From positions 186,001 to 250,000 of the forward strand of contig NZ_SMLL01000002.1 in assembly GCF_004681965.1 (NCBI RefSeq): DNA of 64,000 nucleotides, given 5' to 3'. Below are positions 1 through 9,685 of this stretch, in pieces (the stretch's first letter is position 1; each line of letters begins with the position of its first letter). The DNA comes from Ramlibacter rhizophilus. GTDB lineage: Bacteria; Pseudomonadota; Gammaproteobacteria; Burkholderiales; Burkholderiaceae_C. Made by a program: the position numbers and the translations under genes. The notes beneath the pieces were generated by a model. It did not search any database, had not been told where the DNA came from, and saw only the letters and a list, made by a program, of their open reading frames with translations.

Positions 1-767
1 GCGCCCACGCGCGCCGCGAGTGAACGCAGCGCGCGCAGCACGCACTGCGGTTCGGTGCGCTGCGGAAAGTGCCCCGACCGCCACGCCATCACCTGCTCTC
101 CCTGTGGGGACAGTCGCGCCAGCTCGCGCTGGTGCAGGCGCCGGCGCTCCACCGCCTGCGCGTCGGCCAGCCATCGGGGCGGCGCCTGCGCGCCGGTGAC
201 CACCACCAGCGGCACGGGCGGAAACGGCGGTGCCTGCCGCACCTCGCGCGCGGTCTCGGCCTGCCAGCGCAACTCGGCCTCCAGGTTGGCCCTGAAGCGC
301 ACCTTCGGCAGAGGGAACAGGCGGTCCAGCACCTGCACCAAGCGCGACTCGTGCCCGCGCCCGTGGTCCTGTTCCTCAGGATGCGTGGCCTCCAGCAAGG
401 CCACCCCCGCCACCTGCTCGGGATATCGGCGCGCGAACAGGTGGGCATGCAGGCCGCCGAGCGAGTGGCCCACCAGCACGTAAGGCGGCTCCAGCGACAG
501 CGCCGCCAGCGCCTCGCGCAGCACCGCGACCACACCGTCTCCGGTCTGCGCCGCGCGCGGCGGGTCGCTGCGCCCGAGGCCGAAGCGGTTCCAAGCGAAC
601 ACGGTGCCGAACTGCTCGATGGCGGGATACAGGCCCTGCCAACCCTCCAGGCCGATGCCCGCGCCGTTGAAGAGGAGCCAGGTCGGGCGGCCTCGCCCGG
701 AGCGCACGAACTCGAGGCGGCCGGCGCTCGTCGCAACGAACTGCCGCGGCGGCAGCGCGCCAGGCAT
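1..767 (-). CDS. alpha/beta-hydrolase fold protein (3' end outside the window)
   Basis: The minus-strand frame opens with ATG at 765-767 and stays open to base 1, so the C-terminus is missing. The N-terminal half has the usual hydrolase layout: a strand ending in LLFNGAG (oxyanion-hole side), then AWNRFGLGRSD, then the nucleophile elbow VGHSLGG (GxSxG). A late SGHFPQ is placed like the catalytic histidine loop. There is no signal peptide, so it is probably cytoplasmic. The substrate cannot be told from sequence; esterase and haloalkane- or epoxide-hydrolase-like members share these motifs. The ribosome-binding site is weak (GAGA). It is codirectional with the small zinc-ribbon gene just upstream. 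The fold is sure, the exact activity is not. Confidence 0.75.
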   Translation of the reverse strand, partial: MPGALPPRQFVATSAGRLEFVRSGRGRPTWLLFNGAGIGLEGWQGLYPAIEQFGTVFAWNRFGLGRSDPPRAAQTGDGVVAVLREALAALSLEPPYVLVGHSLGGLHAHLFARRYPEQVAGVALLEATHPEEQDHGRGHESRLVQVLDRLFPLPKVRFRANLEAELRWQAETAREVRQAPPFPPVPLVVVTGAQAPPRWLADAQAVERRRLHQRELARLSPQGEQVMAWRSGHFPQRTEPQCVLRALRSLAARVG

Positions 768-814
768 CGTCTCAGGCCGCGCGACGCGAACGGCCCGAGT
801 CCACCCGCAGCCTC

Positions 815-1129
815 TCAGGCGCCGCCGATGCCGACATTCACCTTGCCAGTGCCGGCGCAGTCGGGACATGGGCCTGCGTCGATGCGGCCACTGCCGCCGC
901 AACGGGGGCACACGTCCTCGCCCGTGCCGGGCGTGCCCGGGGGCGCTTCGTCGCCCGGCGCCATGGGGGGCGTCGCGCGCGGGGCATCGACACCGGGCTT
1001 GCTGCCGTCCTGCGCGCCCGCGCGAACGGCGGGCGCCGCGAGGTCGAGCGTCGCACCCGGGTCTTCTTCACCGGCAACGGATTCGCCCGCGAGATCGACG
1101 GGCCGGCGGGGGGCTTCGGTCGGGGTCAT
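815..1129 (-). CDS. small protein with C-terminal CxxCxGxG zinc-ribbon-like motif
   Basis: This is a 104-residue protein. The first 70 residues are Pro/Ala/Gly-rich and probably disordered. The last 35 hold two DnaJ-type half-sites, CPRCGGSG and CPDCAGTG, which together could bind one zinc ion. There is no J-domain, so it is not a DnaJ chaperone. I have seen similar short proteins in Burkholderiales, but no function is known to me. The stop falls 47 bases before the start of the downstream hydrolase, so the two may be cotranscribed. Confidence 0.65.
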   Translation of the reverse strand: MTPTEAPRRPVDLAGESVAGEEDPGATLDLAAPAVRAGAQDGSKPGVDAPRATPPMAPGDEAPPGTPGTGEDVCPRCGGSGRIDAGPCPDCAGTGKVNVGIGGA

Positions 1130-1222
1130 GCAGGCATGCTAGGGAGCCGCCGCGGCCGCCTCGTGTAGGACGCTGCCGCGAGCGGGACGCGACGCAACGC
1201 TGCTGCCATGCACAATGCCCGC

Positions 1223-1672
1223 ATGACCCCCGTTGTGATCCGCGCCGCGCTGCCCGGTGACGAAGCCGCCTGGCGCAGCCTCTGGCGCGGCTATTGCAGC
1301 TTCTACGGCACCGTGCTGCCCGAGGAGGTGACCACGCGCACCTGGACCCGCATCCTCGACCCGGACTCGGCCATCATGTGCGTGGTGGCCGAGGTCGAGC
1401 AGCAGGTGTATGGCTTCGCGCACTGCGTGGTACACGAGAACACCTGGGAGACGCAGCCCGTGTGCTACCTGGAGGACCTGTACGTGCTGCCCTCGGCGCG
1501 CGGGCGCGGCATCGGCACCGCGCTGCTGGAGTGGCTGCGCAATGCGATGCGCGCCGAAGGCTGGGCCCGCGTGTACTGGATGACGCAGGAGAACAACCTC
1601 GCGGCGCGGCGCCTCTACGACCGCTTCACGCAGGCGGACGACTTCGTGCGCTACATGATCCGGCAGCGCTGA
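1223..1672 (+). CDS. GNAT-family N-acetyltransferase
   Basis: About 150 residues form one acetyltransferase domain. The acetyl-CoA pyrophosphate loop reads ARGRGIGTALLEWL (R/QxxGxG/A). It is preceded by the beta-4 stretch YLEDLYVLPSARG and followed by the NNLAARRLYDRF helix typical of the family. The acceptor substrate is unknown. An in-frame ATG lies 15 bases upstream (1208). I prefer 1223 because the domain begins at once and a -10-like CACAAT sits 7 bases before it, as in leaderless genes. It is convergent with matB, with 16 bases between the stops. Confidence 0.8.
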   Translation: MTPVVIRAALPGDEAAWRSLWRGYCSFYGTVLPEEVTTRTWTRILDPDSAIMCVVAEVEQQVYGFAHCVVHENTWETQPVCYLEDLYVLPSARGRGIGTALLEWLRNAMRAEGWARVYWMTQENNLAARRLYDRFTQADDFVRYMIRQR

Positions 1673-1688
1673 CGGCCGTCACGGCTTC

Positions 1689-3236
1689 TCAGGCGAACAG
1701 CCCCTTGTGCTGCTCGCGCAGCAGGTTCTTCTGCACCTTGCCCATGGTGTTGCGCGGCAGGTCGCCCACCACGAAGCAGCGCTTGGGGATCTTGAAGTTC
1801 GCCAGGCGGGTCTTGAGCTGCGCGATCACCTCCTCGCCATCGACTTTCGCGAGCGGCCGTGCAACCACCACCGCCACGCCCACTTCGCCGAAGTCCGGAT
1901 GCGGCACGCCCACCACGGCGCTCTCGGCCACGCCGGGCAGCTCGTTGATGGCGCTTTCGATCTCCGCCGGATAGACGTTGTAGCCGCCGCTGATGATCAG
2001 GTCCTTGCTGCGCCCGACGATGGTGAGGTAGCCCTGCTCGTCGAAGCGGCCGACGTCGCCGGTCTTGAACCAGCCGTCGGCGGTGAACTCCTCACGGGTC
2101 TTCTCGGGCAGGCGCCAGTAGGCCGTGAAGACGTTCGGGCCGGTGACCTCGATGCCACCGATCTCGCCTGCCGGGGCCGGCGTGCCGTCGTCAAGATGCA
2201 CGCGCACGCCCACGCCCGGCAACGGGAAGCCGACCGTTCCGGCGCGGCGCTCGCCCTGGGCGGCATCGTAGGGGTTGGAGGTGAGCATCAGCGTCTCGCT
2301 CATGCCGTATCGCTCCAGGATCGTATGCCCCGTGCGCTCGCGCCAGGCGACGAAGGTCTCGGGCAGCAGCGGCGCCGAGCCGGAAATGAACAGGCGCATG
2401 CGCCGCACCGCCTGCCGGCCCAGCGAGGGCTCGGCCAGCATGCGCACGTACAGCGTGGGCACGCCCATGAACACGGTGGCCTGCGACAGCCGCGCGATCG
2501 CCCGGCGCGGATCGAAGCGGTTCATCCAGATCATGCGGCTGCCGCTGATGAGGGCGCCGTGGATCGCGACGAAGAGGCCGTGCACATGGAAGATGGGCAG
2601 GGCGTGCAGCAGCACGTCGCCGCCCTCCTCGCCGGGCCGGCGCCAGCCCCAGTAGTCCTTGAGCACCCGCGCGTTGGACAGCAGGTTGCCGTGCGTGAGC
2701 ATGGCGCCCTTGCTGCGCCCGGTCGTGCCGCTGGTGTAGAGGATGGCCGCCAGGTCCGAGGCCTCGCGCTGCGCCGGCGCGTGCTCGCTCTCGTGGTGCA
2801 TGGCGCGTTCGAGCAGCGTGCCGCTGCGGTCCTCGCCCAGCGTGAACACATGGGGCGTTCCGCAGGCCTTGGCGATGGGCGCGACCCATGACAGGTTGCG
2901 CGGCGTGCACACCACCACCGCCGGTTCCGCGTTGCCGAGGAAGTACTCGATCTCGGCGGACTGGTAGGCGGTGTTGAGCGGCAGGAACACGTAGCCCGCG
3001 CGCAGCGTCGCCAGGTACAGCATCATGGCCTCGACCGACTTCTCCACCTGCACGGCCACGCGAGCCCCTTCGGGCAGGCCCAGCGAGGCGAGCAGGTTCG
3101 CCAGGCGCGCGGTGCCACGGTCCAGGTCGCGCCAGGTGAAGACCTGGCCCTCGTCGGTTTCGACGGCGACCGCGTCCAGGTTCTCGGGGAAGGCCTCGCG
3201 CAGGGCGACGAAGAGGTTCTGGTTCGAAAGGCTCAT
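1689..3236 (-). CDS. matB: malonyl-CoA synthetase (malonate-CoA ligase)
   Basis: This 515-residue acyl-CoA synthetase of the ANL superfamily would join malonate to CoA with ATP through malonyl-AMP. The sequence shows the P-loop ILYTSGTTGRSKG, the A5 region ERYGMSET, the A7/A8 block WFKTGDVGRFDEQGYLTIVGRSKD followed by ISGGYNVYP, and a C-terminal lysine in TMGKVQK. Length and the overall pattern fit MatB better than long-chain synthetases. The gene downstream on the same strand encodes a tricarboxylate-type periplasmic receptor, suggesting that the pair takes up and activates a dicarboxylic acid such as malonate. No malonyl-CoA decarboxylase is visible. Confidence 0.82.
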   Translation of the reverse strand: MSLSNQNLFVALREAFPENLDAVAVETDEGQVFTWRDLDRGTARLANLLASLGLPEGARVAVQVEKSVEAMMLYLATLRAGYVFLPLNTAYQSAEIEYFLGNAEPAVVVCTPRNLSWVAPIAKACGTPHVFTLGEDRSGTLLERAMHHESEHAPAQREASDLAAILYTSGTTGRSKGAMLTHGNLLSNARVLKDYWGWRRPGEEGGDVLLHALPIFHVHGLFVAIHGALISGSRMIWMNRFDPRRAIARLSQATVFMGVPTLYVRMLAEPSLGRQAVRRMRLFISGSAPLLPETFVAWRERTGHTILERYGMSETLMLTSNPYDAAQGERRAGTVGFPLPGVGVRVHLDDGTPAPAGEIGGIEVTGPNVFTAYWRLPEKTREEFTADGWFKTGDVGRFDEQGYLTIVGRSKDLIISGGYNVYPAEIESAINELPGVAESAVVGVPHPDFGEVGVAVVVARPLAKVDGEEVIAQLKTRLANFKIPKRCFVVGDLPRNTMGKVQKNLLREQHKGLFA

Positions 3237-3252
3237 GGAAGCAGCTTGAAGT

Positions 3253-4263
3253 TCAGTCGAGCTTGGCGCCGGATGCCTTCACCACCGAGGCCCAGCGCTT
3301 GATTTCACTGTTGATGAGGGCGGCGAACTGCTGCTGGTCCAGGTTCGGCACCTCGGCCCCCTGGTTGCCCCACACGGCCTTGAGCTCCTCGCTGGCCAGG
3401 GCCTTGCGGATTTCCTCGATGGCGCGGGCCTGCGCCTCGGGCGGCGTGCCCTTGGGCGCCCACAGGCCGTACCAGGTGCTCACGGTGTAGTCGGGAAAAC
3501 CCACCTCGGTGGCGGCGGGCACGTCCGGGAAGGCGGCCACGCGCTTGTTGCCGGACACCATCAGGGCCTTGATGCGACCGCCCTTGATGTGCGCTGCCGA
3601 AGAGCCCAGGCCGTCGAACATCATGTCCACCTGCCCACCCACCAGGTCGCGCAGCGCCGGGCCGGCGCCGGTGTACGGGATGTGCGTGATGAAGGTCTTG
3701 CTCTGCTGCTTGAACAGCTCGCCGGCCAGGTGGTGCGAGGTGCCCGTGCCGGCCGATCCGTAGTTGAAGCGCCCCGGCTTGCCGCGCACCTCGGCGAGGA
3801 AGGCCTTGAAGTCGGCCACGGGCATCTGGCGCGGGTTGACCACCAGCACCTGCGGCACGTTGGCCACCACCATCAGCGGCACGAAGTCGCGTTCCAGGTC
3901 GTAGTCCAGCCGCGCGTACATGGACGGCGCGATGGTGTGGTGCACCGCCCCCATGAAGAGGGTGTAGCCATCGGCGGGCGCCTTGGCCGCCAGGGAGGCG
4001 CCGACCGTGCCGCCGGCCCCGCCCCGGTTCTCCACCACCAGCGTGCGGCCGGTCTGCTTGGCGAATTGCGCGGCCAGCGGACGCGCGAAGGCGTCGGTGC
4101 CGCCGCCGGCCGGGAAGGGAACGATCAGGTTGACGGGCTTGGTGGGCCAGCCTGCGCCCGATGCGCCTTGCGCGCGCACGAGCGGCGCGAAGCCGGCCAG
4201 GGCGGCCGCCGCCCCGAGAGCACTGGTACGCAGCACGGCGCGGCGGGTGGGATGCGAATGCAT
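3253..4263 (-). CDS. Bug/TctC-type periplasmic substrate-binding protein
   Basis: This 336-residue extracytoplasmic receptor has a twin-arginine-like signal (TRRAVLRTSALG, then a hydrophobic Ala-rich stretch and a cleavage site near VRAQG). The mature part has the Bug family hallmarks: PVNLIVPFPAGGGTDAFAR near the N-terminus, VENRGGAGGTVG, and YGSAGTGTSHHLAGE in the middle. Such proteins bind carboxylates and deliver them to tripartite tricarboxylate transporters, but most in Burkholderiales are orphans without tctAB nearby, as here. Its position next to matB hints at malonate or a related diacid. Start ATG at 4261-4263. Confidence 0.88.
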   Translation of the reverse strand: MHSHPTRRAVLRTSALGAAAALAGFAPLVRAQGASGAGWPTKPVNLIVPFPAGGGTDAFARPLAAQFAKQTGRTLVVENRGGAGGTVGASLAAKAPADGYTLFMGAVHHTIAPSMYARLDYDLERDFVPLMVVANVPQVLVVNPRQMPVADFKAFLAEVRGKPGRFNYGSAGTGTSHHLAGELFKQQSKTFITHIPYTGAGPALRDLVGGQVDMMFDGLGSSAAHIKGGRIKALMVSGNKRVAAFPDVPAATEVGFPDYTVSTWYGLWAPKGTPPEAQARAIEEIRKALASEELKAVWGNQGAEVPNLDQQQFAALINSEIKRWASVVKASGAKLD

Positions 4264-4348
4264 GTCTTGTCTCCGTTATGGATGAGCAGAAAGCCGGAAG
4301 ATAACCCGACGCGCGCCGGCCGCCATCGGGGCTTGTCCTCGCGCAGGG

Positions 4349-5170
4349 CTAAGCGTGCGCCACTCCTGCACGCCGTTGCGACCACACCCACAGGCCGATG
4401 CCCGCGAGCACCATGGGCACGCACAGCCACTGCCCCATGGTCATGCCCAGCGACAGCACGCCCAGGTGCGCGTCGGGCTCGCGGAAGTATTCGGCGATGA
4501 AGCGCAGCACGCCATAGCCGATGAGGAAGGCCGCCGAGACCTGCGCGCGCGGCCGCGGCTTGCGCGCGAAGAACCAGAGGATCACGAACAGCAGCAGGCC
4601 TTCCAGCAGGAACTGGTAGATCTGCGAGGGGTGGCGCGGCACCATGGAGCCGCTTTGCGGGAACACCATGCCCCAGGGCAGCGAGGGGTCGGCCGGGCGG
4701 CCCCAGAGCTCGCCGTTGATGAAGTTGCCGACGCGGCCGGCCGCCAGGCCCAGCGGCACGCAGGGCGCGATCAGGTCCATCACCTGCCAGAAAGGCTTGC
4801 CGCGCGAACGCGCGAACCACCACTGAGACACCAGCACGCCGATGAGGCCGCCGTGGAAACTCATGCCGCCGCGCCAGACGGCGAAGATCTCCAGCGGGTT
4901 CGCGGCGTAGTAGCCGGGCTTGTAGAACAGGCAATAGCCGAGCCGGCCCCCGACGATGACGCCCAGCACCCCGAAGAACAGCATGTCCTCCACGTCGCGC
5001 CGGCTCCAGGCGCCCGGGCCGCGCACCGAGGCATAGGGCTCGTGGTGCAGGCGCCGCACGGCCAGCAGGTAGAACAGCGCGAAGGCCACCACGTAGGTCA
5101 AGCCATACCAGTGGATGGCGATCGGCCCGATCTGCAGGGCCACCGGGTCGATCTGGGGATAGGTCAGCAT
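4349..5170 (-). CDS. lgt: phosphatidylglycerol--prolipoprotein diacylglyceryl transferase
   Basis: This 273-residue integral inner-membrane enzyme transfers diacylglycerol from phosphatidylglycerol to the lipobox cysteine of prolipoproteins. The family signature [14 protein letters not shown] is present, as are the conserved periplasmic [10 protein letters not shown] segment and the N-terminal [12 protein letters not shown]. About seven hydrophobic segments can be counted. Length is normal. It is divergent from ilvD, with 116 bases between the starts. Confidence 0.95.
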   Translation of the reverse strand: MLTYPQIDPVALQIGPIAIHWYGLTYVVAFALFYLLAVRRLHHEPYASVRGPGAWSRRDVEDMLFFGVLGVIVGGRLGYCLFYKPGYYAANPLEIFAVWRGGMSFHGGLIGVLVSQWWFARSRGKPFWQVMDLIAPCVPLGLAAGRVGNFINGELWGRPADPSLPWGMVFPQSGSMVPRHPSQIYQFLLEGLLLFVILWFFARKPRPRAQVSAAFLIGYGVLRFIAEYFREPDAHLGVLSLGMTMGQWLCVPMVLAGIGLWVWSQRRAGVAHA

Positions 5171-5286
5171 GCGGGCTATTGTGCCGCCGCGCCTTGCCGC
5201 GCCGGGCCCCTGCCGCGCGCGGTGCGAGAATGTCGCGCCCGCCGCCTGCCGCCGCGGCGCGAACCCCTGAACCTCCCGAGAGACGT

Positions 5287-6981
5287 ATGGACACCAAGCC
5301 GATCCAGATGCACTTGCGCAGCAGCCACATCACCGAAGGCAAGTCGCGCGCGCCGAACCGCTCCATGTACTACGGCATGGGCTACAAGGAATCCGATTTC
5401 GGCAAGCCCATGGTCGGCGTGGCCAACGGCCACAGCACCATCACCCCCTGCAACAGCGGCCTGCAGAAGCTGGCCGACGCGGCGGTGGCCGGCATCCAGG
5501 AAGCCGGCGGCAACCCGCAGGTCTTCGGCGTGCCCACCATCTCCGACGGCATGGCCATGGGCACCGAGGGCATGAAGTACAGCCTGGTCAGCCGCGAAGT
5601 CATCTCCGACTGCATCGAGACCTGCGTGCAGGGCCAGTGGATGGACGGCGTGGTCGTCATCGGCGGCTGCGACAAGAACATGCCCGGCGGCCTCATGGGC
5701 ATGCTGCGCGCCAACGTGCCGGCCATCTACGTGTACGGCGGCACCATCCTGCCGGGCCAGTGGAAGGGCCAGGACCTGAACATCGTGAGCGTGTTCGAGG
5801 CCGTGGGCCAGAACGCCGCCGGCAAGATCGACGACGCCGAACTCAAGGCCATCGAGCAGCACGCCATCCCGGGCACCGGCTCCTGCGGTGGCATGTACAC
5901 CGCCAACACCATGTCCTCGGCCTTCGAGGCGCTGGGCATCTCGCTGCCCTACTCGTCCACCATGGCCAACCCGCACGACGAGAAGATGAACTCCGCCAAG
6001 GAGTCGGCCCGCGTGCTGCTGGAGGCCATCCGCAAGGACATCAAGCCGCGCGACATCGTCACGCGCAAGTCCATCGAGAACGCCGTGGCCGTGATCATGG
6101 CCACGGGCGGCTCCACCAACGCGGTGCTGCACTTCCTGGCCATCGCCCACGCCGCCGAGGTGGAGTGGACCATCGACGACTTCGAGCGCATCCGCCAGCG
6201 CACGCCGGTGCTGTGCGACCTCAAGCCCAGCGGCAAGCACCTGGCGGTGGACCTGCACCGCGCCGGCGGCATCCCGCAGGTCATGAAGATCCTGCTCTCG
6301 GCCGGCCTGCTGCACGGCGACTGCCTCACCATCACCGGCAAGACCATTGCCGAAGTGCTCGCCGACGTGCCCGCGCAGCCGCGCGCCGACCAGGACGTGA
6401 TCCGTCCCATCGACAAGCCCATGTACGCGCAGGGCCACCTGGCCATCCTCAAGGGCAACCTCTCGCCCGAGGGCGCGGTCGCCAAGATCACCGGCCTGGC
6501 CAACCCCGTCATCACCGGCCCGGCCCGGGTGTTCGAGGACGAGCAGTCGGCGCTGCAGGCCATCCTGGACGGTCGCATCCAGGCCGGCGACGTCATGGTG
6601 CTGCGCTACCTGGGCCCCAAGGGCGGCCCCGGCATGCCCGAGATGCTGGCACCCACCGGCGCGCTCATCGGCGCCGGGCTGGGTGAGAGCGTGGGCCTCA
6701 TCACCGACGGGCGCTTCTCCGGCGGGACCTGGGGCATGGTGGTGGGCCACGTGGCGCCCGAGGCCGCGGTGGGCGGCACCATCGCGCTGGTGCACGAGGG
6801 CGATTCGGTCACCATCGACGCGCACCGCCTGCTGCTGCAGCTGAACGTGCCCGAGGACGAGCTTGCCCGCCGCCGCGCCGCGTGGAAGGCGCCCGCACCG
6901 CGCTACACGCGCGGCGTGCAAGCCAAGTTCGCCTTCAATGCCTCCAGCGCCAGCAAGGGCGCCGTGCTCGACGCCTTTTGA
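5287..6981 (+). CDS. ilvD: dihydroxy-acid dehydratase
   Basis: This 564-residue enzyme dehydrates 2,3-dihydroxy-isovalerate and -methylvalerate to the 2-oxo acids in valine, isoleucine and leucine synthesis. Fe-S ligand motifs are seen at [10 protein letters not shown] and [16 protein letters not shown], plus the [12 protein letters not shown] block and the C-terminal [14 protein letters not shown] with its active-site serine. Translation most likely starts at ATG 5287 ([12 protein letters not shown]) behind a GAGAG ribosome site; the frame is open further upstream but without family similarity. It is a single gene, not part of an ilvBNC operon here. Confidence 0.96.
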   Translation: MDTKPIQMHLRSSHITEGKSRAPNRSMYYGMGYKESDFGKPMVGVANGHSTITPCNSGLQKLADAAVAGIQEAGGNPQVFGVPTISDGMAMGTEGMKYSLVSREVISDCIETCVQGQWMDGVVVIGGCDKNMPGGLMGMLRANVPAIYVYGGTILPGQWKGQDLNIVSVFEAVGQNAAGKIDDAELKAIEQHAIPGTGSCGGMYTANTMSSAFEALGISLPYSSTMANPHDEKMNSAKESARVLLEAIRKDIKPRDIVTRKSIENAVAVIMATGGSTNAVLHFLAIAHAAEVEWTIDDFERIRQRTPVLCDLKPSGKHLAVDLHRAGGIPQVMKILLSAGLLHGDCLTITGKTIAEVLADVPAQPRADQDVIRPIDKPMYAQGHLAILKGNLSPEGAVAKITGLANPVITGPARVFEDEQSALQAILDGRIQAGDVMVLRYLGPKGGPGMPEMLAPTGALIGAGLGESVGLITDGRFSGGTWGMVVGHVAPEAAVGGTIALVHEGDSVTIDAHRLLLQLNVPEDELARRRAAWKAPAPRYTRGVQAKFAFNASSASKGAVLDAF

Positions 6982-7054
6982 CGCGAGGCCCGGGCGCCGT
7001 CCTACGCGGCGGCCCGGGCGCGCTGCCTAGCATGAGGCGGCACCGGAGGCCCTC

Positions 7055-8563
7055 ATGAACACCCTGTCCGTCTGGCGCGGCATCGCGCCCTCGCCCGGCT
7101 TTGCCATGCTGTCGGCCGACATCTCCACCGATGTCCTCATCATCGGTGGCGGCATCACCGGCGTCACGCTGGCCTGGCTGCTGGCGCGGCAGGGGCGCCA
7201 GGTCACGCTGCTGGAGGCGCATGAGATCGGCAGCGGCACCACGGGCAACTCCACCGGCAACCTCTACGAGACGCTCTCGCACGGCCTGCACGACGTGAGT
7301 TCGCGCTGGGGCAAGGACGTGGCCCGGCAGGTCGTCGCTGAGCGCCGCGCGGCGCTGCAGTTCATCCAGGAACAGGCCCAGGATGCCCCCGGCGCGGCCT
7401 TCCGCCGCTGCCCCCTGGTGCTCTACGCGCTGGCCGACAAGCAGCAGTCGCTGGTGGACCAGGAGTTCGAGGCCTTGTCGGCCGCCGGCTGCGCCGTCCA
7501 GCGCGGCCCGGTTCCCGCCGCGCTGCCCGCCGCTGCCGGCCCGGCCGTGATCCTTGCGGACCAGGCGCAGTTCCAGCCGCAGGCGTATCTGGTTCACCTG
7601 GCGCAGGAAGCCGCGCGAGCCGGCGCGCGCATCCACGAGCACAGCCGCGTGCTGGACATCAATGCCAGGACGCGCATCGTCGACACCGCCACCGGCGCGG
7701 TGAATGCGCGCGAGATCGTCATGGCCACGCACACGCCCAAGGGCATCCGCCTGGTGCATGCCGAGATGCCGGTGTACCGCGAGTACGCGGTGGCGCTGCC
7801 CTTCGTGGACGGCGCCCGCGACCCGGGGCCGGGCATCTTCTGGGCCAAGGGCGAGGAGGGCCTGTCGATGCGCACCCTGGAGCAGCCGGACGGGCGCAGG
7901 TTCCTGATCTGCGTCGGCCAGGAGCATCCGCCCGGGGCCCACAACGCCAAGGCGGCGCTGATGGCGGTGGAAGCGGCGGCGCAGCGCCATTTCGGCGACG
8001 CCGAGCCGGCCTACCGCTGGTCGGCCCAGCACTACAAGGGCGCTGACGGACTGCCCTACATCGGCCGCGATGCCTCGGGCTGCCTGGTCGCCACCGGCTT
8101 CGCCACCGACGGCCTCACCTGGGGCACGGTCGCCGCTCGGCTGCTCGCCGAGGAAGTGGCCGACCGCAGCCCGCCCTTCGCCGCGCTGTGCAAGCCCACG
8201 CGCCTGTCGCCCATCAAGGGCGCGCGGACCATCCTGGAGGAAGCCACCGTCACCGCCCGCTCGCTGGTCAAGGACTACCTCACCCACCGGCAGGAGGAAA
8301 AACTCTCCAGCCTCGCGCCGGGCGACAGCGCGGTGGTCGATTCCGAAGGCGAGAGCTGCGCCGCCTGGCGTTCACCGCAGGGCGAACTGTTCGCGGTCTC
8401 GTCCGTGTGCACGCACATGGGCTGCAAGGTGCACTGGAACAGCGTGGAGACGAGCTGGGACTGCCCCTGCCACGGCAGCCGCTTCCGGCCGGACGGCACG
8501 GTCATCGAAGGGCCGGCGCTCAGGCCGCTGGCCCGCCGTCACCCGAGGTCGCTGGAGCCCTGA
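7055..8563 (+). CDS. FAD-dependent oxidoreductase (DAO type) fused to a C-terminal Rieske [2Fe-2S] domain
   Basis: This protein has 502 residues. Residues about 25-370 form a DAO-type flavoprotein with the dinucleotide-binding motif VLIIGGGITGVTLAWLLARQG, followed by TTGNSTGNLYETL. Residues about 410-500 form a Rieske domain whose two ligand boxes read CTHMGCKVHW and CPCHGSRF. Fusions of this layout are known in bacteria and presumably pass electrons from an oxidised amine- or hydroxyl-type substrate through FAD to the cluster. The physiological substrate is unknown. A GGAGG-like site precedes the ATG at 7055. It stands alone between ilvD and a convergent small gene. Confidence 0.85.
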   Translation: MNTLSVWRGIAPSPGFAMLSADISTDVLIIGGGITGVTLAWLLARQGRQVTLLEAHEIGSGTTGNSTGNLYETLSHGLHDVSSRWGKDVARQVVAERRAALQFIQEQAQDAPGAAFRRCPLVLYALADKQQSLVDQEFEALSAAGCAVQRGPVPAALPAAAGPAVILADQAQFQPQAYLVHLAQEAARAGARIHEHSRVLDINARTRIVDTATGAVNAREIVMATHTPKGIRLVHAEMPVYREYAVALPFVDGARDPGPGIFWAKGEEGLSMRTLEQPDGRRFLICVGQEHPPGAHNAKAALMAVEAAAQRHFGDAEPAYRWSAQHYKGADGLPYIGRDASGCLVATGFATDGLTWGTVAARLLAEEVADRSPPFAALCKPTRLSPIKGARTILEEATVTARSLVKDYLTHRQEEKLSSLAPGDSAVVDSEGESCAAWRSPQGELFAVSSVCTHMGCKVHWNSVETSWDCPCHGSRFRPDGTVIEGPALRPLARRHPRSLEP

Positions 8564-8575
8564 AGCGTCGCCGCT

Positions 8576-8815
8576 TCAGAGCACGGTGTTGCGGCCGTTG
8601 TTGCGCGCGATGATCTTGCGCATGCGCGCGATGCGGCGCGACTCCTCGCGCTCGGCCACGCGCTTCTTGGTGATGCCGGTGAGGTCGCAGAACGCCCACC
8701 AGAACGACACCAGCGGGAAAGGCAGCATGACGCCCCACCAGGGCCAGTCGGCCACGGGTGCGACGCCCAGCAGTTTGAGCGCGACGAGCAGCAGCCCGAG
8801 CCCCAGCAGATACAT
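8576..8815 (-). CDS. small Trp-rich membrane protein
   Basis: This 79-residue protein has a hydrophobic N-terminal segment (LGLGLLLVALKLLGV), a Trp-rich centre (WPWWGVMLPFPLVSFWWAF) and a basic C-terminal tail (KKRVAEREESRRIARMRK). The pattern matches the 'small Trp-rich protein' family described for Burkholderiales, whose function is not known. It probably sits in the inner membrane with the basic tail in the cytoplasm. It is convergent with the Rieske fusion gene, with 12 bases between the stops. Confidence 0.75.
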   Translation of the reverse strand: MYLLGLGLLLVALKLLGVAPVADWPWWGVMLPFPLVSFWWAFCDLTGITKKRVAEREESRRIARMRKIIARNNGRNTVL

Positions 8816-8926
8816 AGGTGGTTCCCCTCGAATCAGGGCGGTGTCGGTGCCTCTTGGGGGCCGCAGTCAACCGCCATCACTACAATTGCGTTGGCTGACT
8901 GTAAACCAACCCAAGAGGAAGACTGC

Positions 8927-9232
8927 ATGAAACGCGCTGTGTTCGTCCTGTTCGCCGCCGCCGCTGTTGCGGGCCCGGCACTGGCGGATCAAGCCCTGGC
9001 CACCGCCAAGAACTGCATGGCCTGCCATGCAGTGGACAAGAAGCTGGTGGGGCCGTCCTTCAAGGACATCTCGGCCAAGTACGCCGCCGACTCGGGCGCC
9101 GCGGACAAGCTGGCCGTCAAGATCATCAAGGGCGGCTCGGGCGTCTGGGGCCCGGTGCCCATGCCCGCCAACGCGCAGGTCAGCGAGGCGGAAGCCAAGA
9201 AGCTCGCCGCCTGGGTCATGAGCCAGAAGTAA
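8927..9232 (+). CDS. periplasmic c-type cytochrome (class I, c551/c552-like)
   Basis: This 101-residue monohaem cytochrome starts with a Sec signal peptide ([20 protein letters not shown], cut after ALA). The haem-binding CMACH follows early in the mature protein, and the axial methionine is in [13 protein letters not shown], as in the c551/c8 group. It acts as a small periplasmic electron carrier. The start at ATG 8927 is chosen for the signal peptide and an AAGAGGA site 6 bases before it. A strong hairpin terminator follows the stop, so the gene is probably monocistronic. Confidence 0.93.
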   Translation: MKRAVFVLFAAAAVAGPALADQALATAKNCMACHAVDKKLVGPSFKDISAKYAADSGAADKLAVKIIKGGSGVWGPVPMPANAQVSEAEAKKLAAWVMSQK

Positions 9233-9255
9233 TCCGGGCCTTCGCGCCCCCTGCC

Positions 9256-9286
9256 GGAAAGGCCGCTGCACGCGGCCTTTTCCTTT
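9256..9286 (+). terminator. rho-independent terminator after the cytochrome c gene
   Basis: The arms AAAGGCCGC (9258-9266) and GCGGCCTTT (9272-9280) pair perfectly around a 5-base loop, followed by a T/C-rich run. Confidence 0.8.
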
Positions 9287-9381
9287 CTTGCAGCCGCGGG
9301 CTCTTGATAAAGTCGCAGGCCCGTCGCAAGCAGGGTCCGCGTCCCCTCCCCTGTTTCCACCCCATCCACGAGAAGGCCGCC

Positions 9382-9660
9382 ATGCCCCGTACCGTTCACT
9401 GCATCAAGCTCGGCAAGGAAGCCGAAGGCCTGGACCTGCCGCCCTACCCGGGCGAGCTGGGCAAGCGCATCTATGACAACGTGAGCAAGCAGGCCTGGGC
9501 CGACTGGCTCAAGCACCAGACCATGCTGGTCAACGAGAACCGTCTCAACCTGGCCGACCAGCGCGCCCGCGAGTACCTCAAGCGCCAGATGGAGAGCCAC
9601 TTCTTCGGCTCCGGCGCCGACCAGGCGGCCGGCTACGTGCCGCCCAGCGCCACCTCCTGA
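9382..9660 (+). CDS. yggX: probable Fe(2+)-trafficking protein
   Basis: This 92-residue protein begins [17 protein letters not shown]. The family's conserved N-terminal cysteine (R-x-V-x-C) and the [19 protein letters not shown] block are present, followed by [16 protein letters not shown] and an amphipathic C-terminal helix. YggX-type proteins protect Fe-S clusters from oxidative damage and influence iron supply. The start ATG at 9382 is fixed by the family N-terminus, with GAAGG upstream. Length is normal. Confidence 0.92.
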   Translation: MPRTVHCIKLGKEAEGLDLPPYPGELGKRIYDNVSKQAWADWLKHQTMLVNENRLNLADQRAREYLKRQMESHFFGSGADQAAGYVPPSATS

Positions 9661-9685
9661 TGCAGGCAAGGCGCGCCCCGCGCGC

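Noticed and set aside
5176-6921. A 581-codon open frame on the minus strand opposite ilvD
   Set aside because: It mirrors the strongly conserved ilvD gene in GC-rich DNA; its protein is His/Gly/Arg/Val-rich with no motif.
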